Of a DNA stretch of 64,000 nucleotides, positions 20,550 through 32,210 are shown piece by piece. A program made the translations under genes and the position numbers. The stretch is from NCBI GenBank assembly GCA_963995505.1, contig OZ023187.1, forward strand, positions 7,775,176-7,839,175. The letters run 5' to 3'. How positions within the stretch are numbered: the first letter of the stretch is position 1; the number at the start of each line of letters is the position of its first letter. The DNA is from Hypericum androsaemum (lineage: Eukaryota > Streptophyta > Magnoliopsida > Malpighiales > Hypericaceae). The notes below the pieces were generated by a model, which saw nothing but the letters and a program-made list of their open reading frames with translations, did not search any database and had not been told where the DNA came from.

Positions 20550-23500
20550 TCAACTGCGGAAAAATTCATCAAGATCGCTCGGAGTCATATTTTCTGGCCT
20601 AACAAAATCATCATCCAGTACTCCATCAACGTCGCCACAACTCGCGAAGATTTCTTCCAATAATGGGCACTAATAACTTTGATCAGTTTCTATTCTCCTT
20701 CTTTTGTTGATTAGCCATCATAATCTTCTTTAGTTCTTCTGGAAAAAAAGAAACGATTTCAATTAAATATGAAAAAAGGAGTACCAAATATGAAGTTAAA
20801 TAGTCTCTCAGGCTTTGGATGCATTACTAATGTCTTCGTCGCTATCTGTTGTTTCGTCATCACTGATCGAATCTTGCCCTATATTTATTGGTGCTTGGTT
20901 CTTGTTGTCACTAATTGAATCTTGCCCTGTAATAATCAGTGCTTGGTTCGGGACTGTTGTTCTCATCTTTCTTCCTCTCTTCCTCGGTTCGAAATTCTAA
21001 CCATATAAACAAATAAAGTCATTCTCTTTGTTTATTAATTAACTAGTTTATTATATCTTTTGTGTGGCAAATATTGTACCACATGAATGCCTTCTTTTTG
21101 TCTCTTCCTTGTGAGTGCTGGAACTGGACATATGTTGAACAATATGAACGTTTGTACCTCCACGATGGATCGCAAATGTAATTTTCCACGGTGATAGAAC
21201 TGGAATTGAGATGATAACATTAATCGGTACAATTATTTCAGGTAAAATATATTCACAATCCCTCATACAACGTATATTCATGGGCCCGTTGGTGGCTGCC
21301 AATGCTCGTCTCCCCGTTCTTTGAAAAAAACTTCTGATTTTTTATCTAGACACGGGAAAAACGTGTTTTGACATTAGATTGACAATCGTGAATGCCTCAA
21401 ACGTGTTTTGGTGGCCGTCACAATTTTTCGAGTTGCACGAGGCATTGCGAGGCCATCCTTGTGCGAGGCCAACCTCTCTTTCATTGTCTCGAACCATTTG
21501 TATAACTCTTGAACCCTTCAGTCTATCGTTGAAGGACTCCCCTGGTGACTTTGTGCAAGAATTTTTCTTAATTTTGATAATTACTAGCTAGGCAATCATG
21601 CAAAGAAAAAAAGTTTATTTTAATTATAATCACATATAATAGAAAATATTAATTATAATCACAAAGGAATAATTTTATATACCTTGTCCATGTTAGCCTC
21701 GTAGATGTCCAATTCTCTAAGATTTTTTAATTATAAATAGAATGACTCTTTAACCTTGAAGTTGACACCCTTGCATCGAAAAAATAACTTGATTCGGATA
21801 AAAGATGTAACGCAAAGTTGGTCAAGTTATTTTTTTCGACGAAAGGGTGTCAACTTCAATGTTAAACGGGCATTCTATTTATCATTTAATTATCATAGAG
21901 AATTGCACATCTACGCGGCTAACATGAACAAGGTAATTAATATTCTTCTTTTGTGATTATAACTAAAATTTTCTATTTATTCTTTGTATGATCGCACAGC
22001 TAGTAATTATCAAAGGTAAGAAAGATCTTTGCGCAAAGTCATCTGGAGAGTCCTTCAAGGATTAAGGTCATGACGTTAATAAAGGGTTTGAGAGTTATCC
22101 AAACGGTTCGAGACGATGCGAGAGATGACATGGTAATGAGTATTTTGTTGTTAGACCATTTACTTAATCACAGAGAATTTTTTGCGATGGATGAGTGACT
22201 GTGAATATCTTTTATTTGAAATAACTGTACCAATTAATGTTATTATCTCGATTCCAGTTCTATCACATTGGAAAATGGCATTTTTGACCCATCGTGGAGG
22301 TACAAAAGTTCATATTATTCAACATGTGTCGAATTCCAACACTCACAAAGAAGAGACAAAAAGAAAGCAAAAATGGAAAACGATGACTTTTCGGTTGACC
22401 ATTTTTTAATGAATAGCCCTACTCCGGTGAGGCAACCTTACCTAATGAACATGGTCATGAAAATTCGTCCATGGCCAATGTTCAAGTAGAACCGATTTCT
22501 CCGTCCATGAAACAAATCAAGTTGAGGCAAAAGTGGTTTTAACACCCGAGGCTGGGTCCTTTAGTTCAGGTAAAAAGAACGTGGGTTATAAAACAAGTTA
22601 AAAAAGTTCTTCAATTCTTTAGTGGGAAAAATTATTGTGCGTTAAATTTAAGTAAAAATTTTATTTAATTTTGAAAATTTAATAGACCCAATCTCAAGTT
22701 GGTTACTTGGGATACTTATAAAAAGGCACTAGGTTTAAAAAATATTTTAGGAACCTCTAGTGCTCCTCAAGAAGAGATAAATGGAAGGAAACTAGTTGAT
22801 GTTCTGCCGAAGGAAGCCATTAAATCATTATCAACCTCTTCGAGAAAAAGGAGTTTACAATCGACAGAAACAACGATCAGAGAAAAGGCTGAGGGCACCA
22901 TGTTTGAACCATCTGATGATCCTGAGTTGGAGCATCTTTGTACTGTAGAGTCTATCAAATTTCATCCACAATTAGGGTGAATTTGAGCGTAAGACAGCTA
23001 TTATTTGGTAACTAAAATTAATTTCTAGGTTAACTATATCTATTTAATCTCTTTGGCTTGATTTCAGGGTCATCATATAGTTCAAACATGGTGCCCTCAG
23101 CATTTTCTCTGATTGATGTTTCTGTCGGTCGTAAACTCCTTTTCCTCGAAGACGTTGATGATGATTTAATGGCTTTCTTGACGAGATCGTTCGGCAGAAC
23201 ATCAACTAGTTTCCTTCCATTTATCTTTTCCTGAGGAGTACTAGAGGTTCTTGGAACATTATTTAAACCAAGTACTTTTTTTAGAAGTATCCCAAGTAAT
23301 CCATTTGAGACTGGGTCTATTTTATTTTTAAAATAAAAAAATAAAATAAAATTTTACGTAAATTTAACGCACAATAATTTTTTGCACGCAAGAATTGAAG
23401 AACTTTTGTAACTTGTTTTATAACCCACATTCTTTTTACCTGAACTAGAGGACCCAGTCTCATGTGTTAAAGCCCCTTTTGCCACAACTTGATTTGTTGG

Positions 23501-23740
23501 GGTTACTTTTTCCATGGATGGAGAAATTGGTTCTACTGAAACAATGGCAGTGGAAGAATTTTCATGACCATGTTCATTAGGTAAGGTTGCCTCGCCGAAG
23601 GTAGGGCTATTCATTAAAAAATTGTCAACTGAAAAGTCATCATTAAATAATTAATCATCGAGAGAAATAAATTCCTCCGATTCCTGGCCAAAATAAAAAA
23701 AAACTGACTTCGATGATTTTTTGTTCGCAATTAGTCTAGA
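20550..23740 (-). pseudogene. V gene copy 1, broken by an internal inverted duplication
   Basis: V is a multi-exon gene that I cannot identify. Conserved segments, 5' to 3', are: N-terminal MAN.KSSK; DDFSVDHFLMNSPT and SSSSGKKNVGYKTS; a second exon with WDTYKKALGLKN, INGRKLVDVLP and STSSRKRSL; CEYxLPEIIVPINVIISIPVL; HRGGTxVHIVQHMSS; acidic repeats GQDSISD; and a C-terminus LLEEIFASCGDVDG...DDDFVRPENMTPSDLDEFFRS with stop at 20,550-20,552. Here a copy of the middle in opposite orientation (about 21,800-22,980) separates the 5' exons (23,080-23,740) from the 3' exons (20,550-21,790), and the start codon reads TTG. A short intron with a GTAAAA donor follows exon 1. Confidence 0.5.
21100..22365. 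repeat. Large imperfect inverted repeat (foldback) in V copy 1
   Basis: The left arm ends near 21,792 (ataacttga) and the right arm starts near 21,822 (tcaagttat), a spacer of about 30 bp. The arms continue outwards to about 21,100 and 22,365. The left arm has an unmatched stretch at about 21,270-21,480. A second inverted pair joins 22,376-22,980 with 23,080-23,640. Confidence 0.75.
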
Positions 23741-23780
23741 CTAAATGGCAAACAGAAAATCCTCAAAGGTCTAGACCTTG
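23735..23780. repeat. Templated inverted insertion at the V copy 1 start codon
   Basis: Around gtctagac (23,733-23,740) the start-codon region is present twice in opposite orientations: the degraded original (aattgcgaacaaaaaatc on the minus strand) and an inverted copy taaatggcaaacagaaaatc on the plus strand at 23,741-23,760. V copy 2 has a single copy. Confidence 0.7.
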
Positions 23781-23869
23781 AGGGTGAAGAGATGAGAACT
23801 TTTTGAATGCAAGGGAGAAGAGGGAACTAGGTCAGTTAGTTTGTGTATTGTGAGAATAGTGTGAGTGTG

Positions 23870-23878
23870 TATTTATAG
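23870..23878 (-). promoter_or_regulatory. TATA box of V copy 1
   Basis: ctataaata on the minus strand, about 135 bp upstream of the former start codon. The same arrangement recurs in all V and U copies. Confidence 0.65.
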
Positions 23879-23899
23879 TAGAGGAGTGAGGGAGAAATC

Positions 23900-25190
23900 G
23901 TTCGTGGAGATGCCGTATTCATTAGAGTAATTTTAGACAACATAATAAATGTTGAGGTCTTATTCATTGAATATATCTATTTTTTCTATGACCATAAAAA
24001 ATTTATTTTGGAAAGTAAACTTTTTTAAGGTCATTTACCTTCCATTTTTGGCTATACCCAATATGTGTTTGATTGTTAAGAGTAACAAAATCACACTAAA
24101 ATAAGCTAATTTGGATATATAATTAATTCTTTTAATTATGGCAAGTAGTTGGTTGCTTTTTATAATAGGTAGGAGGTTTATTATCATGTCTTAATTAATG
24201 AGCTATTTCGAAAATCATTTTGGGCCTGGACATTTGACTATAATTGTCTTTATGAATGAGACATATATGACTATATATGTCGATTTTCCTATTCACCTTC
24301 TAAATTTTTCATAAATTATAAAAAGCTATTAACTAATGAAACTTAATGAGGTTTAGCTTACAAATGCCAAAAGAACTATGAATTTTTATCCAAGTGAACG
24401 ACCAAATCCTTTCTAAAGGATGTATCAAATTAAAATGAGTAAATATTGTGACTAAGGAAAATAAAAAATTCAAATAATGTTAAGATTATGATAAAAAAAT
24501 CCTTACTAGTTTCTTTTTATGCTATTTTTAATTAAATTATGTTTTAAAAATATAATCAAATCAATGTACAACTTTTCAATTCGTGGGTAAGATTTTGGAA
24601 GGACATAAATTGCATAAATTTTAGATTTATAACTAGGCATAATCTATCAAGAAATACCTATGGATAAGATATATTGAATTAGACAAGGAGAGACAACATT
24701 GGAATTAGACACCAACACATATAAAAGTACCAATTTTCTTTTGGTTATGTAGATAAATTTGAGGAGAAACTTTTCTTAAGGGGTGAAAAATGTGATAACC
24801 TAAAAATTAATTTTAAAAAATAATTAATTTTAAAAAATAATAAAATTTTTGTGATCTATAGTAATAAAACTAAGTTAGGGTTGTTGTTTGAATATATAAT
24901 TAATCCATTTAACCTTATTTCCTTTTCACTAAAAAATCAAAACCTGATTTCCTTGCTTTTTATTTTAGGTAGGGATGGCAATTAGACGTTTACCCTTAAT
25001 GTCTACTCTGATCTAGATTTGAAGGGTACAAAATCTGTTGACTTGGACCGGATCTAGACTCCAATCCTACTTGAACTCTTATATTTAAAAGAATAAGGGC
25101 ATAGATATGAATATACACGATCATCAATTGTTTCAACCATTAGGGAACTATAAACTTTTTTTGAGGGGAATACTATAAGCTTGTTTGTTG
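23900..25190. repeat. Spacer block between V copy 1 and R copy 3
   Basis: No gene. It is a second copy of the spacer described at 18,380, including a decayed hAT-like end at about 24,969-25,130 (tagggatggcaattaga). aataattaattttaaaaaat is duplicated in tandem at about 24,806-24,845. Confidence 0.65.
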
Positions 25191-25274
25191 TTACCCACGT
25201 CGACATTTTCAACCGCTTGGTTATTGGTAGGTAGTTTTCTGGTAGAAACATATCGGTACTATGTAGTTAACGAA

Positions 25275-27530
25275 ATGGCTCCAAAGCATGCAACAGAAAA
25301 GAAGGTTATCGGGATAGTGAAGAGATTGACGACGAAAGACACAGGAGGAGCAAAATGGGGAAACCAAAGAGTTGATCGATGTCTTGCCGAAAGAGTCACC
25401 GGTTAGGATAATTTCTGTTCAAGAAAAGGTGAGAGAGGACGAAGATGAGGTGGAGAATATTGAAGTTTCTTTGGAAGTTCCCTTTCTTTGGAAGCTGAAG
25501 GGGATATGACGAGCAAGGAGAGAAAGATGAATGAAGAGTTGAAGAAAGGGAGGAACAAGAAGAGGGAAAAAGTTTAGTTGAGAAAAAGGGAGAGATAGAG
25601 GTGGAGAATAAGAAAAAAGAGGCTAAGAGAGGTACTTCCATGGATAGCGCCACTGAAGCAGCCCAAGGGAGAGAGTAGGAGAGGAGAAGAGCAGGCTCAA
25701 AGAGGGTGAGAGATTAGGTCTGAAGGGAGAATGATTCAAGAAGGGAAAAGTAATATTGGGAACAAGAGGAATATGTGTTGGTATAGATTTCTTAGAGACA
25801 ACCGATATAAGGACATTCAGTTATATTATTAATGTGCTTTAATAATATTCGGCATTACATAAATGAATATAATATTTGACTGTTTGCATAAATTCATGTT
25901 TATGTTCCCATGAACTAGTGTTGTCATTGAGAATGTGAGATCTCAGATGACTATCCACGTAGTTCCTAAAGAGCCACAATCAATGATCGTCGAGAATAGG
26001 ATATCGATGATACGATTGAGATTGGTGTGCGGTCTGCATCATATCCTTAGAAGATGTAGTGGTTCTCACAACTATGAGATACTAGGTATTTCATGATGGA
26101 TGCACAGATATTTTGGAGAGTATTGGCATGCCCAACCGAGAAACCGTTTGGTGTATTCTATTTACATGTCTACGAAAATATTGGTTTGTGGAGTAGTGTA
26201 ATAGTCCTCCAACTTGAGGTCAATACGCACGACATGTGCGGAGTGATGGACTTTGACCATAACCAACGCTTGCACTCCTAACGGGGTAGATACGGCATGT
26301 GTTAGGTACAACACGAAGTATATGTGCTTGGTAATTGAGCCAAGAATATGATTAATTCTTCAAATAGACTTGGAGAGAATACTTGTCTCCTCGTAACTAA
26401 TTGGATCGTTAGTCATTGGCCAATGCACGTCACTTTTGGAATGGTGTCTAAAAGTGACAACGTGATCAATTAGTAGAATGAGATAATATGATTAAGTTAT
26501 TTGAATAGACACTTAATCATGTTCAAGACTTAATCGAGTATTCGCGAACGAAAGGACCGTATCACTGTGAACTTTACATTACAGGTAGTTGTAGTATCCT
26601 TGCAACGTACCTCATATGTTAAGATTGTCTGGTCTATTGTCTAGGGTTAGACTAAGACCATTAATTCGACTAATCACTTGACATGTGAGGGTCTATGGGT
26701 CACACAACAAGTAGTCTTAGTTTACAAATTGAAATTTATTAGATTAAATATTGATTTGATCAAGAATATTTAATCTATAAATAAATATTATAATTCTATT
26801 AGATAGAATTATAGTTGTTTAATTGAATTGAATTTAATTAATATACAGTAAAATTAATTAAGTGTTGGACAAATTGATTGGATCAAAAAATGTTAATCGG
26901 ACCTCAAGGCCTAAAGGAAAATTAACGTGGAAGTGTTAATTGGGCCTCAAGGCCCAAATGGGTGATTAACGTGGAAGCCAAGCCAAGGGCTTACGGCTTG
27001 TTCCCCACGAAAACTACTCCTAATAAGTATAGGAGTTATTTAATAGTTTTCACTATATATATACATGTGCATATGGGTTAATTGGACGCCAACAATAAAC
27101 CTACACATAAAAGGTTTCTCTAGTTATTTTCGTATAGAATTTTTCTAACGAATTCTCGAAGATTTTAACTGTCAAGGGATTCGTAGACGAGGATTACGTG
27201 TATACCATAGTTGAGGATCGGTCTACAACGCACTATAAGAATTTTCTAACGATGTTGCTATCTTGAAGTATGTTATACTGCCATTATCAGATTCGTGTTG
27301 GTGAAAAATTTTATCTTCCGCTACTGCGAACCTAGGGTTCGTGTTTATAAAATCCAACAATACGTGCTTTTGACCTAATGACACAAAACGTAGAAATGAA
27401 TTGACGGGTTACGGGACTCGAGCCTAACACGTGTATGGAAGCAGGTGCACCAGAAGCAGAGGTTATCATCAATGGCTTTGAGTGTTATATGATGGAAATT
27501 TTCGATAAGAAGCGAAAGATTACTTAGAAA
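25275..27530 (+). pseudogene. R gene copy 3, split by solo LTR G
   Basis: ATG at 25,275 begins MAPKHATEKKVIGIV; the body (VEVENIEVSLE-type segment, near 25,450) runs to 25,775, where a 1.58-kb solo LTR interrupts it. The end (GFECYMMEIFDKKRKIT, near 27,475-27,530) follows the LTR. The open frames are short and shifted, so it is not functional. Confidence 0.4.
25776..27359. mobile_element. Solo LTR G (about 1.58 kb)
   Basis: It begins TGTTGG and ends CCAACA, the perfect inverted termini of an LTR. It is bracketed by atatg (25,771-25,775) and atacg (27,360-27,364), a target duplication with one mismatch. R copies without it read straight through. No internal region, primer site or polypurine tract is present, so recombination between two LTRs probably removed the rest. 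A TATA-like tatatatatacatgtg lies near 27,053. The orientation was not established. Confidence 0.8.
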
Positions 27531-27696
27531 AGAAACCATTCTTGCATTAAAGTCCATGACTAGCCACAAACACCATCATCCTATCGACGTGCATGCTTTA
27601 TTAATTTTGAATGTAAACTGCGGAATCCATAGCCTAAACAAAAAAAACTTAAACAGAATTCATTCCCAATCCTTCAAGTTTAAATGGGCCAGTACT

Positions 27697-29899
27697 TCAA
27701 TTGCGAAGAAGTTCATCAAGATCACTCAAAGTCATTTTTTCTGGCCTAACAAAATCATCATCCGGTTCTTTAGCAACGTCGCCACAACTCGTGATGATTT
27801 CTTCCAATAATGGGCACTATTAACTTTGATTAGTTTCTCTTCTCCTCCCTTTGTTGATTAGCCATCATAATCTTCTTTAGTTCTTCTGAAAAAAAGAAAC
27901 GATTTCAATTAAATATGAGAAAGGAGTACCAAATGTGAAGTTATATAGTCTCTTAGTCTTTGGATGCATTACTAATGTCTTCGTTGCTATCTATTGCTTC
28001 GTCATCACACATCGAATCTTGCCATATGTTTACCGGTGCTTGGTTCTGGTCGTCACTGATTGAATCTTGCCCTACATTTATTAGTGCTTAGTTCGGGTCT
28101 GCTATTCTCTTCTTCCTTCCTCCCTTCCTCGTTTCGGAATTCTTAACCATATAACCAAATCAGGTCATTCTCTTTGTTTATTTATTAACTAGAATGATTA
28201 AATCTTTGGGGTGACAAATATTGTACCATAGGAATGCCTTCTTTTTGTCTCTTCCTTGTGAGTGCTGGAACCGAAAATATGTTGAACAATATGAACTTTT
28301 GTACCTCCACGATGGATCGCAACTGCGATTTTCAATGGTGATAGAACTGGAATTGAGATTATAACATTAATTAGTACAATTATTGGTAAAAGATACTCAC
28401 AATCACTCATACGTCGTAGAAATTCTCTGTAATTTAAGTAAATAGTATGAAACAACAAAATACTCATTACCATATCCTCTCTTCCATTGTTTCGAACCGT
28501 TTGGATAATTCTCCAACCCTTCAGTCTATTGTTGAAGGACTCCCCAGATGACTTTGCGCAAGGATTTTTCTTACTTTCGATAATTACTAGCTGCGGGATC
28601 ATGCAAAGAAAAAATATTTATTTTAATTACAATCACATATAATATAAAATTTTAATTATAATCACAAAGAAATAATTTAATATACCTTGTCCATGTTAGC
28701 CGCGTAGATGTCCAATGCTCTAAGATAATTAAATGATTAAAAAAATGCTCGTTTAATGTTGAAGTTGACACCCTTGTGTCAAAAAAATAACTTGAATCAA
28801 ATATAAAGATGTAACGCGCCGCTGCTAAAACATAGTATGAAATAATACTTTTCTTGCTTGAGAAAAAGTCATCCAAACTTTAAATTTAACACATACTTTA
28901 AACTATCCCTAATAATTAAGTCCCAAACATGTATATTAAACTTCTTTAGATGGTCGATACTTTGCTTCGTGTTTAAGAAACTTACATCATTTTCTTGTGG
29001 GTCCTCTGTCTCCGGTCGAAATCGATATGCATCGTCAACATTGAACATATTTGAAACAGACTGCCTCGAACAAAAAATTACATCGTGAGTTTTATTAAAA
29101 TAACTAAAAAAATTAGGGATAAAAGATTAAATAAAAAATAGTTAACCAAGAATTTTAATTCTCAAATAAAATTGTTCTTACGTTCAAATTTGCCTCAATT
29201 ATGGATGATATTTGATGGACTCCTATGTACAAAGATGCTCGAACTTAGGGTCATCGGATGGTTCAAACATGATGCCCTCAATCTTTTCTTTGTTTCCGCC
29301 GGTTGTAAACTCCTTTTCCTCGAAGAGGTTGATGATGAATTAATGTCTTCCTTGACAACGTTGTTTGGCAAAACATCAATTGGTTTCCTTCCATTTATCT
29401 GTTCTTGAGGAGCGCTAGAGGTTCCTAAAACATTTTTAAACCAAGTAAGTACTTTTTTATAAGTATCCCAAGTAACCCATTGAGCTTGCGTCCATTATAT
29501 TTTTTTCACTGAAAAATTAGATAAAATTTTACGTAAATTTAACGCACGATACTTTTTCCCACGTAAGAATTGAAAAACTTTTTAAACATGTTTTATAACC
29601 ACTTTTTTTACCTGAACTAGAGGACCCAGGTCCAGATGTTAAGGCCATTTTTGCCTCAATTTGATTTGTTGGGGCCACTTTTTTCATGGATGGAGAAATT
29701 GGTTCTGTTGGAACAATGACCATGGAAGAAATTTTATGACCATGTTCTTTAGGTAAGGTTACCTCGCCAGAGGTAGGCCTATTCATTAAAAAATGGTCAA
29801 CCAAAAGTCATCATTATATAATTCATCATCGAGAGAAATTAATTCCTCCAATTCATGGCCCAAATAAAAAACCGACTTTGAGGATTTTTTGTTTGCCAT
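27697..29899 (-). pseudogene. V gene copy 2 (most complete copy, frameshifted)
   Basis: ATG at 29,899 (MANKKSSK...LEELISLDDELYNDD). A one-base deletion near 29,810 relative to the homologous sequence at 22,385 puts exon 1 out of frame; it continues as MNRPTSGEVTLPKEHGH...SSSSGKKSGYKT. Exon 2 is 29,220-29,470 (WVTWDTYKK, INGRKPIDVLP, STSSRKRSL). Further segments are MFNVDDAYRFRPETEDPQEN (about 29,045), SGESFNNRLKGWRIIQTVR (about 28,540), CEYLLP...NVIISIPVL (about 28,390), QDSISDD repeats (about 28,060) and the C-terminus LLEEIITSCGDV...DDDFVRPEKMTLSDLDELLRN with TGA at 27,697-27,699. The conserved C-terminus in both copies argues for a real ancestral protein. Function unknown. Confidence 0.5.
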
Positions 29900-30000
29900 T
29901 TAATCTAGACCTTGAGGGTGTAGAGATGAGAACTTTTTGAATGCAAGGAAGAAGAGGGAACTAGGTCAATTAGTTTGTGTATTGTGAGAATAGTGTGAGA

Positions 30001-30739
30001 TAGGGATGGCAATGGGTAGGGTAGGGTAGGGTATTGGTAGGATCTTACTCATACCCTAGTTTTTTTAGTTGGACTCGTACCCTACTCTCGACCTTACAAA
30101 TTTTTTATTGTTAGATTTATGCCCTACCCTCCTGGAGACCAAGGGTCTACAGGGTTTGCAGGGTCAGACCCTTTAACGTTCTACATTTTGATAATTTTTA
30201 ATCAAAAATTAATTTTTATATAAAATTTAAATAAATTTAAGATATTTACTACATTAGACATCAATATTCAATAGAAAATTGATGAAACATCAAATTTTTC
30301 AATTTAATTTCAATAGTCCAAAGTTTTTTTTTAGAGTTTGAAATACATAAACAATTCAACAAAAGAAAAATATAGCATGTTGGCTTCAAGTGATCCATCA
30401 TTCAAGACATCTTCTAAGCTAGTTGTGGAATAACATAATAAATATGTTAAAGTTAACTGTAAAGTATATTATATATACTTTCAATACGGTCTAATTAGGG
30501 TCTAATTAGGGTCCAACTAGAGTCTAATTAGGGTAAAGTCTAAAATATGGTAAAAATGTAAGGATATGGTCCGACCCACAGGGTCTAGCTATAGATTCAT
30601 ATCCTACCCTAGAATCTACCTCTCAATATGGACCCATACACATACCCTACCCTAGAGCCGGTCAAAGTCAACATACCCTAGACCCGTAGGGTAAGGGTAG
30701 GGTCCGACCCTTAGGGTATGGGTATTTCTGCCATCCCTA
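30001..30739. mobile_element. hAT element in the 5' region of V copy 2
   Basis: The 8-bp target duplication gtgtgaga lies at 29,993-30,000 and 30,740-30,747. The termini are TAGGGATGGCA ... TGCCATCCCTA, the same family as 17,279-17,838 but not the same copy. The 739-bp interior is non-coding and has many tagggt/accctac motifs near both ends. V copy 1 shows the uninterrupted site at about 23,860-23,868. It separates the TATA box of V copy 2 from its leader. Confidence 0.92.
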
Positions 30740-30750
30740 GTGTGAGAGTA

Positions 30751-30760
30751 TATTTATAGT
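30751..30760 (-). promoter_or_regulatory. TATA box of V copy 2, displaced by hAT insertion
   Basis: actataaata on the minus strand lies only 3 bp beyond the target duplication of the hAT element, now about 850 bp from the start codon at 29,899. Confidence 0.6.
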
Positions 30761-30987
30761 AGAAGAGTGAGGAAGAAATCTTGGAGAGACCGTATCCGTT
30801 TGTTCTATGACCATAATAATTTTATTTCGGAAAGTAAACTTTTTTGAGGTCATTTACCTTCCATTTTTAAGGATACCCAGAATGTATTTGACTATTAAGA
30901 GTAAATCACTCTAAAATAACTAAAATTTGATATATAATTAATTCTTTAAATAATGGCAAGTAGTTGGTTGCTTTTTATGGTAGTTAA

Positions 30988-31972
30988 CATTGTTTTAAAA
31001 ATTACGGTCAGACCAGTAGCTAGATCGGTTCGACCACCACCCATGATAGATTCCGGCTCATTTTTATGCTTAAACCTGGCGAGCGGTTGAACCACTCAAA
31101 TTCCAGCCCACCCGTACGGTTTACTGTCGGCTTTTACTGGTTCAACCGACAAATGCGGAAGAAAAGAAAAAAACCCTAATTTTTGGACAGATTTAGCCCA
31201 AACCAAAACATATAACGGCCGCCACCCATCATGCTCCTTCCTTCGAAACACAAGCAGACCAGCATCAACACCGACGAGGAGCACCGGGAAGCTTCCTTGT
31301 CATCGTCGACCTCGGGCTTTACAGAGAGTTGGGGATTTATATCTAGGTGGATTTTATTGATTTGGGGCTTCATATCTAGGTGTAGATAAGTGGAAAAAAT
31401 GCTCTGTTTTGATTTATGATTTACAGAGAGTTGGGGATTTATATCTAGGTGGATTTTATTGATTTGGGGCTTCATATCTAGGTGTAGATAAGTGGAAAAA
31501 ATGCTCTGTTTTGATTTATGAAAAGCTTAGGTGGCTCGATTATCTTTACTTAAAAAAGAAGAAGATTCAACAATTTTGGTTTATGACTTCTTTTCTCAGA
31601 TCTCCTTCACAACCTACAAAGCTATTAACAAAGTGAGAGTTTATGTTAGATGTGATTTTGAGTGTTATTGGTTTTTAGATTGCCAACTTGTCTTTGGTTT
31701 GGTTACTAATTTAATTTGGAGCAGCATTAGAAAAGATTAATGTGCAATGCAGAAGGTTTTGGTGTGAAGGCAATGAGAAAAAGGTGGTTTGCGAAATCTT
31801 GAAAGTTCTGGAGTTGATGTAGTAGGGAAGGTTCTAGATTATTGAATTACAATATTTTAATTATTATCAATAAAAAGCATCTGGTCTTACCGGTGGTTTG
31901 ACTGGCCACACTGATCAGACCGGTAAAATAAGAAATTTCGTGTCAGTCTCCGGTCTGGTTTTAAAAACATTG
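30988..31972. mobile_element. hAT element with Tag1-like termini
   Basis: The 8-bp target duplication gtagttaa lies at 30,980-30,987 and 31,973-31,980. The inverted termini are CATTGTTTTAAAAA and CAATGTTTTTAAAA. The unoccupied site is visible in sister blocks (near 18,665 and 24,170). The interior has a short tandem duplication and no transposase; an open frame of 99 codons on the minus strand is low-complexity and partly made by the duplication. Non-autonomous. Confidence 0.85.
31318..31521. repeat. 102-bp tandem duplication inside the hAT element
   Basis: tttacagagagttggggatt and the sequence after it occurs at 31,318 and 31,420, two near-identical 102-bp units ending at about 31,521. The period is a multiple of three, so the spanning frame stays open. 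Confidence 0.9.
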
Positions 31973-32210
31973 GTAGTTAAGAGGTTTATTACCATGTATG
32001 ACTATATATGTCAATTTTTCTATTCAACCTTCCAACTTTTACATAAATTTATAAAAGCAATTAACTAATGAAAATTAATGAGGTTTAACTTACAAATGGC
32101 AAAAGAACCATGGATTTTATCCAAGTGACGTCCAACAAGGATGTATAAAATTAAATTGGGTAAATATTGAAACCAAGGAAAATAAAAAAGTTCAAATAAT
32201 GTTAATATTG

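Noticed and set aside
24806..24845. Tandem aataattaattttaaaaaat as a possible regulatory repeat
   Set aside because: Low-complexity AT sequence found once, with no conserved context in the sister spacer blocks.
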